A DNA stretch of 12,321 bases from Allopontixanthobacter sp041552775. Lineage in GTDB: Bacteria > Pseudomonadota > Alphaproteobacteria > Sphingomonadales > Sphingomonadaceae. Shown piece after piece: positions 7,638-12,321 of this stretch; position 1 is the first letter of the stretch; each line of letters begins with the position of its first letter. A model generated the notes under the pieces. It made no database searches and was not told the origin of the DNA. It worked only from the letters and a program-made list of their open reading frames with translations. A program made the position numbers and the translations under genes. The stretch spans positions 1 through 12,321 of the forward strand of contig JBFEKH010000056.1 in the NCBI GenBank assembly GCA_041552775.1. The letters run 5' to 3'.

Positions 7638-8225
7638 TTATTGTTCCAGCCCGGCCAGCATTGCCCCTCGTATGGGCGATACGTCAGCAGCGGGATCGAT
7701 TGCCAGCAATTCGTTTTCTTTCGCGCCGTCGCGCAGCCGCGCCAGCCATTCATCCGGATCATATTCCACTCCCACCGGGTTCATTCCGATGGCCTCCCCC
7801 TTGAAATAGGCGGAACATTCCGCTTTTTCAGCAAAGCAATCGACTGCGAACTCCATCTGGTTGCAGTCGGGATCCGCATAATAAAGCGACGCACTCATCC
7901 CGTGATTTACCGCCCAATAGGGTTCGATTCCGACGGATTTGAGCTCCGCATAATTTTCCATCAAATCGCCGATCGACCCATATTCCCACGCCACATGGTC
8001 GACCCCGATCATTCCGCGATCGTCGGGATTGTCCTCATCTGGCCTGATTACCCCGAGGTCGGCAAAGGCAAACCGGTGATGTTCGTCATCAAAGGTGAGA
8101 AAGGCAAGCGCGGGATTGCGATATTGTACCTTCGCATCGAACACCTTTGCATACCAAGCCAGCATTTCCTCGAATCGGCGGGTGCGGTAGACAACATGGG
8201 CAAGCTGTTTTGGGACAATTGGCAT
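7638..8225 (-). CDS. VOC-fold protein with extradiol dioxygenase-type active site
   Basis: The 195-residue protein has the vicinal-oxygen-chelate (glyoxalase/extradiol dioxygenase) fold. Predicted metal ligands are His10 (LAHVVY), His77 (VDHVAWE) and Glu125 (CNQMEF), the 2-His-1-carboxylate set of type I extradiol dioxygenases. In addition VNHGMSASLYYADPDCNQME (106-125) fits the family signature as I recall it at every position but one: Cys121 stands where Gly or Pro is usual. His108 and Tyr115 occupy the places of the active-site His and Tyr, with Tyr 10 residues before Glu as in BphC. Family enzymes cleave catechol-type rings with Fe(II) or Mn(II). It is a single-module protein, shorter than the two-module BphC type. 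A GAGAGAA ribosome-binding site lies about 7 bases upstream. It lies between the two SnoaL-like genes. The signature makes ring cleavage plausible; other VOC chemistry is possible. Confidence 0.82.
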   Translation of the reverse strand: MPIVPKQLAHVVYRTRRFEEMLAWYAKVFDAKVQYRNPALAFLTFDDEHHRFAFADLGVIRPDEDNPDDRGMIGVDHVAWEYGSIGDLMENYAELKSVGIEPYWAVNHGMSASLYYADPDCNQMEFAVDCFAEKAECSAYFKGEAIGMNPVGVEYDPDEWLARLRDGAKENELLAIDPAADVSPIRGAMLAGLEQ

Positions 8226-8294
8226 GGGCGTTCTCTCTAGAATTCAACTGAAAGAGGATGTGGGAAAGGTGCGACACCAACGGGCTGATACTGC

Positions 8295-8660
8295 TCAACC
8301 ATAGAAATACCGCTCTTCGATGATTTTCTGGTCCCGCACCGTGAAAATCGCGATTTCGCTGAACGGTTCACGACTTCCAGTTCCAGGAACGGCGATTTCC
8401 ATATCGAGGAATAGCGCAAATACATTGCCGGTCACGAACGGTCCGTCGATTACCAGCTCAGCCGCATCGCTCTCCTCGATCCATTCAAGTAACTTGGCAA
8501 GGGAAGCTGCGTAGCCGGTTGCCTGTTGCGGTTTGCCTTCCGGCAAGCGAGCCGGTTCGATCCGTACAATGTCATCAGCCCAGTATTTTTCGGCTGCCTG
8601 GACGAGTTTTCCGGTAAGCAACAGATGTGCAAAATCGCTGGCAAGGCGGTCGATTGTCAT
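8295..8660 (-). CDS. SnoaL-like / NTF2-family protein (first of two)
   Basis: The 121-residue protein fits the SnoaL-like/NTF2 fold: RLASDFAHLLLTGKLVQAAEKYWADDIVRIEPA (helices 1-3 and first strand), GYAASLAKLLEWIEE (helix), then strands ELVIDGPFVTGNVFALFLDMEIA and SEIAIFTVRDQKIIEERYFYG. The ending IFTVRDQKIIEERYFY is a typical SnoaL-like C-terminus. Function within the superfamily is not readable; small isomerase, cyclase, hydrolase or ligand-binding roles are all known. It is clearly distinct in sequence from the second SnoaL-like gene at 7139, so this is not a recent duplication. The ATG at 8660 has no strong ribosome-binding site. It is the first gene after the 381-bp gap downstream of the regulator, and the VOC gene follows after 69 bases, so it probably heads the four-gene group. 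Confidence 0.77.
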   Translation of the reverse strand: MTIDRLASDFAHLLLTGKLVQAAEKYWADDIVRIEPARLPEGKPQQATGYAASLAKLLEWIEESDAAELVIDGPFVTGNVFALFLDMEIAVPGTGSREPFSEIAIFTVRDQKIIEERYFYG

Positions 8661-8753
8661 GGTGCGTACGCTTTATGGCGATCTCCAATGAGCCAACTGG
8701 ATGCGCGAGGCAGCGCCGATCATTAGAAGCCCTGCCTGCCAGAGTTATAGTGC

Positions 8754-8790
8754 TGCCCGGCGGATGTGGGTCGCAGTCATCCGCCGGGCA
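8754..8790. terminator. 13-bp perfect hairpin
   Basis: TGCCCGGCGGATG at 8754-8766 pairs perfectly with CATCCGCCGGGCA at 8778-8790 around an 11-nt loop. It is about 95 bases upstream of the first SnoaL-like ATG on the minus strand. No U-tract follows on either strand, so it may be a terminator, an RNA-stability element or part of a leader. Confidence 0.45.
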
Positions 8791-8835
8791 ACCCGGTTAG
8801 CCCGCAGGCAATTCTGAAATGGCGGGAGTGGAAAT

Positions 8836-8871
8836 ATGGGTTTCGTTCATACACCCCCCAAAAACTACTGA
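8836..8871 (+). other. 11-codon mini-ORF with strong ribosome-binding site
   Basis: ATG at 8836 opens MGFVHTPPKNY and ends in TGA at 8869-8871. GGCGGGAGTGG just upstream gives a GGAG 7 bases from the ATG, better than several full genes here. A 12-bp hairpin begins 19 bases after the stop, a leader-peptide-like layout. No long plus-strand gene follows, and I do not recognise the peptide, so chance remains likely. Confidence 0.2.
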
Positions 8872-8889
8872 CGAAGGATCCGCCACGCT

Positions 8890-8918
8890 GCCAGGCGGAG
8901 CCCCCCGCTCCGCCTGGC
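8890..8918. terminator. 12-bp GC-rich hairpin with C-rich loop
   Basis: GCCAGGCGGAGC at 8890-8901 pairs perfectly with GCTCCGCCTGGC at 8907-8918 around a CCCCC loop (GGGGG on the minus-strand RNA). It sits about 125 bases beyond the regulator's stop. On the minus strand a TTTTT run occurs about 25 bases later rather than directly after the stem. It could end the regulator's transcript, or on the plus strand be an sRNA terminator with an exposed C loop. Confidence 0.45.
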
Positions 8919-9041
8919 CCGTGCGTTCCCCTCAGGAAACTCTATGTGTGGAGAATGCGCGCAACACCGGCACAGCGTCAATCGGCGCAACGTGAATAAA
9001 GCGTCAATTCTGCAGCCTCAGCGCTTCAGATCGGCCTTGTC

Positions 9042-11144
9042 TCAACCGTTTGAGGCGACTTGGCGCGTTTGATCCGCATCATCGTCTGGTTCGGGCAATA
9101 GATCGGGCCAACCATATTTTTCCCACGCATCCACCAGCCCGAGCTCCTGAGCGAATGGCATGAATTTCGGGCTGAGGCGGATCTGACGGATCGGCTCGAC
9201 ATCAGACCAAATGCTCATCAGCCCGAACATATTCGCCGGATGCATACACTCGCCATAAATTTTCAGGACCAGATCGGTGTGCCCCATCCAGATGGCCGGA
9301 AAGACAATCGTGGGGTCGCAGGGATCATGCATTGTCGCATGCAAACCATCAAGCATCTGGCAATATAGCGCGCGATCTTTTGCTTTACCGCTCAGGCATC
9401 CCTTGGCCGCGAATGTCCAATACATGTCCATCGCTTCTTCAGTCATCGGTTCGGACCCGGCCGGCGGAAAGATCACCGTGTTCATCAACCGCCTTGTCGC
9501 ACGGTAGGTTTCTACCGCGCTCTCCCGGTCACCAGAGGCAGCGATTGCCACTGCATGCCACATGGACGGAAAGCCCATGTCAGTCATCCGCTGGCCTGCC
9601 GCCATGGCCGCATCGATATCGCCCAAATTCAGATAGAGTGTTGAAAGCATCCCATAATTTCTTCCGTGAACCGGATCCTGTCTCAGCGCCCGTTCGATAT
9701 AGGGTGCGGCGTCTTTCGTCCGCCCGATATAAAGCAGGAACGAACCCAGCCGAATACACACATCCGGATTGTCGGGCTCCAGGGCGAACGCCTCATGCGC
9801 CAAGTCGAGCGCACGCAGCGGGTTCTTTAGCGTCCATTGGTGAATTGCCAGCATCGCCCTGGCATGCCCCTGTTGCGGATCCTTTTCGATGGCAATCTGG
9901 GCCAGATTGGCCATTTTATGGGATTCCGCGACGCGGTCCAGGCACGGGGTATAAACGGCCTTGTAGACATGCGCTTCGGCCAGAGCCGTCCAGGCCTCGG
10001 CGAAATCGGGGTCCAGCTCTACCGCCTGTTCCAGCAATTCGATCGCTGTCTCCAGCAAATTGTCGCCAATCGCCCGATGGGTCAAAGCCCTGCCTTGCAG
10101 ATACAGGCGGTAGGCGTCGCGATTGGCCGTCATCTTGCGGCTGGAAGCACTTTGTTCGTCGAGGTTCAGAGCTCCGCAGATACCGGACCTGACCTTGCGG
10201 GCAATCTGCTCGCGCAAGGCAAAAATATCCGTGATGCTGCCCTCATGGCGATAGGCCCAGACTTCGAAACCGGTTCGTCCGTCGATCAGGCGGACGTTGA
10301 TATGTGCGTCCTCGCCCTGAAAATGAACACTGCCCTCGACCAGATGCGACACGCCGAGTTCCTCGGCAATTCGCGGCAATGAGAGAGCGGTGCCAGCATA
10401 TTGCGATGATGATGTGCGGCCCGTGACCAGCAAATCCGGGACCCGGCCAAGAGTCGTGATCAATTCGTCAACCACCCCCTCGCCCAGCACGCGTGGAACG
10501 TTACCGAAATTGAATTGCGGGAATGGCAGGACCGCGAGTGAGATTTCCCCGCCCGATCCGGCTATGCCGACAGCCAGCCGATTAACGGGCACCCGGGCGC
10601 TCCACGCCGCCATGACGTCCGCATGTTCGGCGCTCCGATCACTGTCCACCAGAATGGAGAGTTGATCCCGCACCAACACCCCCAGACGCTGCTCGATCTT
10701 GTTGCGCCTGATTGCGAGGTATGCTTCGAAAGCTCGTCCGAAATGCAACTGCTCTAGCAATGGCCGCGCCCCGATTTCCCTCAGATTGGCGCAAATCTCT
10801 TCGACATTTCCTGCAGTCACGGCGGCCTCCAGATCGCCGAGATCTGTTGAAACCAGGCCTTTGGGAATGCAGATTTCAGTCCGGCTGGCCTTCAAGATCG
10901 GGTCGCCGAATTCTTCGAATATACGGCTCAGCGCCAACAGGCATTGCCGCAGGCTCGCCCGCGCCTGAGCCTCAAAGCGGCCGCTCCAAAGCAGTTTGCA
11001 GATGTAATCGCGGGCCAATGGCTCGCCAGGTTCCAGCAGCAGCAACGCCAACAGCGCGCGTGCGCGCCGGTTGCCGATCTCAATTTCCCGACCGCAACTG
11101 GAAAACAGCCGAAATCCGCCAAAAAGCTGCGCCTTAAATGGCAT
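9042..11144 (-). CDS. Winged-helix / TolB-like / TPR transcriptional regulator
   Basis: The 700-residue protein has three parts. Residues 3-105 form an OmpR/SARP-type winged-helix DNA-binding domain: LFGGFRLF, NRRARALLALLLLEPGEPLARDYICKLLW, and ARASLRQCLLALSRIF, the SARP-like recognition region. Residues about 200-325 match the TolB-like region seen with TPRs in CadC- and adenylate-cyclase-type regulators: LAVLPFPQF, GEGVVDELITTL, GRTSSSQYAG, IAEELGVSHLVEGSV and VWAYRHEGSITDIFALREQIA. From about 343 come TPR helices (ELLEQAVELDPDFAEAWTALAEAH and later ALEPDNPDV units). No membrane segment or receiver domain is clear, so it is probably cytoplasmic and senses a ligand or partner through the TPR part. 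A stop one codon frame upstream limits the start to ATG at 11144; GGAGAAGG lies unusually far (about 16 bases) upstream. A TATGAT box (11213-11218, minus) is a weak promoter candidate. It likely controls the four genes downstream. Confidence 0.85.
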   Translation of the reverse strand: MPFKAQLFGGFRLFSSCGREIEIGNRRARALLALLLLEPGEPLARDYICKLLWSGRFEAQARASLRQCLLALSRIFEEFGDPILKASRTEICIPKGLVSTDLGDLEAAVTAGNVEEICANLREIGARPLLEQLHFGRAFEAYLAIRRNKIEQRLGVLVRDQLSILVDSDRSAEHADVMAAWSARVPVNRLAVGIAGSGGEISLAVLPFPQFNFGNVPRVLGEGVVDELITTLGRVPDLLVTGRTSSSQYAGTALSLPRIAEELGVSHLVEGSVHFQGEDAHINVRLIDGRTGFEVWAYRHEGSITDIFALREQIARKVRSGICGALNLDEQSASSRKMTANRDAYRLYLQGRALTHRAIGDNLLETAIELLEQAVELDPDFAEAWTALAEAHVYKAVYTPCLDRVAESHKMANLAQIAIEKDPQQGHARAMLAIHQWTLKNPLRALDLAHEAFALEPDNPDVCIRLGSFLLYIGRTKDAAPYIERALRQDPVHGRNYGMLSTLYLNLGDIDAAMAAGQRMTDMGFPSMWHAVAIAASGDRESAVETYRATRRLMNTVIFPPAGSEPMTEEAMDMYWTFAAKGCLSGKAKDRALYCQMLDGLHATMHDPCDPTIVFPAIWMGHTDLVLKIYGECMHPANMFGLMSIWSDVEPIRQIRLSPKFMPFAQELGLVDAWEKYGWPDLLPEPDDDADQTRQVASNG

Positions 11145-11331
11145 GCAAGACAGGGGCCCCCCTTCTCCTCAACGCCCCAGCCAGTCCAGCCATGAGCAGT
11201 AGCTCGCAATCAATCATAAGACCTTAGACCAAGAATGAGTAAAACAACATACCTACAAAAGGCTATATTCTCCGCGGTCCTTTGATGCCGCCATAGCCGA
11301 TGTGCACTTCCGGCCTGGAAGCATGCAGAGT

Positions 11332-11526
11332 TCAATTTATCGGTACTTCGCCAGTCAGCTTCTCAAAGCGCTGAGAAACCTCTTTCCACAACGCCACGCC
11401 ATCAAGGTCAGCTTCGGCCAACAGGCGGTCCATCTGTTGAGCTATATAAAACCAGCCGTCACTGCCGTGTTTCTTCTCGACCCAAAGGGCGATGCCCCAA
11501 ATCTCTTTTTCACGGGTTAGGGTCAT
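11332..11526 (-). CDS. DUF6961-family small protein
   Basis: The 64-residue protein matches the small sphingomonad family annotated as DUF6961: MTLTREKEIWGIALWVEKKHG, WFYIAQQMDRLL and GVALWKEVSQRFEKL, a compact helical protein of unknown function. I chose ATG at 11526 because AGGGA lies 7 bases upstream and family members start with this TLTRE sequence. A longer frame to ATG at 11577 adds 17 residues and has AGGA directly abutting the ATG, too close for use. The charged, Trp-rich helical sequence has no signal peptide or membrane segment. It is the only intact gene of the small accessory group at 11332-12321 and lies 187 bases from the regulator's start. Function is unknown. Confidence 0.78.
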   Translation of the reverse strand: MTLTREKEIWGIALWVEKKHGSDGWFYIAQQMDRLLAEADLDGVALWKEVSQRFEKLTGEVPIN

Positions 11527-11712
11527 TCGATGATCCCTAGCAAACTGGGATGCACCTTGCATGGCAAGATCGACCATTCCTACAGGCGAATTTAACGTTT
11601 TCAGCGGCGGCTGTCCCAGAGTGAGAAACGCCCATTTGGACGCTAAATTGTCTTAGCCATCGTGCTATGTGCACATTGCGACCCGAAGGCAGATGAAGAT
11701 CGGCCTTAAACT

Positions 11713-11913
11713 TCAGGCCTCACTCGAATGGGTGGGGCCATTTTTCTTCCACTCGCCGCACCAATCTTCCGGCCCTGTCGTCGGCCAACCTTCATAGGCT
11801 GGCGGAAAGCGGCGGCAAATACCTAAGTCCTTGCCATCGACAATATCGGGCGCGGGCTTTTAGAACCGGCAGCCTTTGCAACAATCGCTTTGGTCATTCG
11901 CAGGCCTTGCCAT
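11713..11913 (-). pseudogene. Four-cysteine CxxC / CRRFPP / DWCGEW small protein, broken by in-frame TAA
   Basis: Read through one stop, this frame gives a 66-position product with the pattern of a widespread small putative zinc-binding family: Cys12-Lys-Gly-Cys15-Arg-Phe, then Gly31-Ile-Cys33-Arg-Arg-Phe-Pro-Pro, and Pro48-Glu-Asp-Trp-Cys52-Gly-Glu-Trp. Family members usually continue CRFW or similar after the CxxC pair. Here codon 18, at 11860-11862, is TAA, cutting the protein after 17 residues and losing two of four cysteines. ATG at 11913 has AGGG 6 bases upstream, so the start looks genuine. The gene starts inside the 3' end of the Excalibur gene, in another frame (20-base overlap). No start codon follows the TAA in frame. 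Trp (TGG) would need two changes to become TAA; Tyr, Leu, Gln, Lys or Glu codons need one. Function unknown; zinc binding is inferred from the cysteines. Confidence 0.65.
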
Positions 11914-12256
11914 CACCAACCCTGTCTAAATGTTTTCCGTATCCCGGCTGGCCGCGATAGATCGGTGCAGCACCCGCCGCACGTACTGCCTTGCAGTTGG
12001 CATAATAGACGCTGCCATTGCTCGGCGGAGACTTGGACTGACCTGCGCTAGGCCCTCTGTGGCAATGTCTGCCGCCATTATTCCAGTCATTGTGGCAGCC
12101 ATCGGCAGCAAGTCCGCCAGGGTCTGCATTTGCCGGTGTTACCAGTCAGAAGAGGGCTGCTGAAATTGCGAACAAGACTAGGACGAGCCAGAGCGTAAAC
12201 TCCAGTCGAATTGACCGCGTTTCTTGCTTGGCCGGTGGATGCCCCCATTCCCTCAT
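11894..12256 (-). pseudogene. Secreted YHCHR / Excalibur-domain protein, broken by in-frame TGA in the signal peptide
   Basis: Read through one stop, the frame gives a 120-position product. Residues 21-35 (TLWLVLVLFAISAAL) are a hydrophobic core, codon 37 at 12146-12148 is TGA, and LVTPANA follows as a signal-peptide end with a likely ANA|D cleavage. The mature part has DGCHND and RHCHRG (63-68), the YHYH/YHCHR-type motif. A C-terminal Excalibur domain follows: CKAVRAAGAAPI, GQPGYG, then LDRVGDGKACE. The Excalibur calcium loop is normally DxDxDGxxCE; here the second Asp is Val113 (GTT, one base from GAT). There is no ATG, GTG or TTG after the TGA in frame, so no protein is made without readthrough. 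ATG at 12256 is the assumed start, but the frame stays open to the window edge (12319), so a start beyond the window is possible. Such proteins are extracellular or periplasmic; function unknown. Confidence 0.68.
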
Positions 12257-12321
12257 TGGCAATTGTGCCCCTTCCAATAGCGATCCCAACGTGCTGCCCA
12301 GCCGCCTGCAACCATAGCACA

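Larger units (their letters stand above)
8661..9041. other. 381-bp gene-free region with two hairpins and a leader-like mini-ORF
   Basis: This gap separates the regulator's stop from the first SnoaL-like gene. It contains two very stable inverted repeats (8754-8790 and 8890-8918) and, between them on the plus strand, an 11-codon reading frame with a strong ribosome-binding site (8836-8871). The rest shows no coding signal: a plus-strand frame over 8766-8999 crosses both hairpins and has no protein-like composition. A leader, an sRNA or simple terminators are all possible. Confidence 0.5.

Noticed and set aside
8766..8999. Plus-strand 77-codon open frame in the regulator-cassette gap
   Set aside because: It crosses both strong hairpins, has no ribosome-binding site, and its translation is Pro/Arg-rich without recognisable motifs.
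9332..10192. Long plus-strand open frame (286 codons) opposite the TPR regulator
   Set aside because: It is an antisense shadow of a well-supported coding gene; the translation is Arg/Pro/Ser-rich and matches no family I know.
12146..12148. TGA as a possible selenocysteine codon
   Set aside because: It falls in a signal-peptide region where selenocysteine has no role, and the known proteins of this kind are not selenoproteins.
11926..12320. Two minus-strand open frames with ATG starts (11926-12129 and 12087-12320) over the Excalibur locus
   Set aside because: They lie in the other two frames. Only the frame interrupted at 12146-12148 carries the YHCHR and Excalibur motifs, so these are shadows left by the stop.
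1..12321. tRNA or rRNA genes, CRISPR arrays, insertion sequences, attachment sites
   Set aside because: Scanning by eye found no cloverleaf, regularly spaced repeat, transposase motif or flanking direct repeats.

Overview
The window looks like chromosomal DNA of an alphaproteobacterium, most likely a sphingomonad (Sphingomonadales, Erythrobacter/Novosphingobium-like). This rests on the moderately GC-rich coding style, the near-canonical glutaryl-CoA dehydrogenase tail, a small DUF6961-type protein, and a YHCHR/Excalibur protein of the kind common in that order. The assignment is by recognition only; no search was run.

Region 1 (1-2229, plus strand) is amino-acid catabolism: the 3' end of a glutaryl-CoA dehydrogenase (lysine/tryptophan degradation), a stem-loop, then maleylacetoacetate isomerase and a fumarylacetoacetate hydrolase-family gene. 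The last two are consecutive steps at the end of tyrosine/homogentisate degradation.

Region 2 (2340-5941) looks like a cell-surface polymer module. A CDP-glycerol glycerophosphotransferase-like gene overlaps a MobA-like nucleotidyltransferase by one base on the minus strand. Divergent from them is a Wzx-type flippase.

Region 3 (5976-11144, minus strand) reads as a regulator followed by four small genes in the same direction. The order is a 700-residue winged-helix/TolB-like/TPR protein, a 381-bp gap holding two very strong hairpins, an NTF2/SnoaL-like protein, a VOC protein with a nearly complete type I extradiol dioxygenase signature, a second SnoaL-like protein, and an SMP-30/gluconolactonase-like lipoprotein. 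I infer a small catabolic or detoxification cassette with its own regulator. The substrate cannot be read from the sequence, and this is the best candidate for an undescribed system.

Region 4 (11332-12321, minus strand) carries small accessory genes. DUF6961 is intact. Upstream of it, two overlapping genes that have no open frame of their own can be recognised only by reading through stops: a four-cysteine CxxC/CRRFPP/DWCGEW protein broken by an in-frame TAA, and a YHCHR/Excalibur protein broken by an in-frame TGA inside its signal peptide. The second also has a Val in place of one calcium-ligand Asp. These look like decaying genes.
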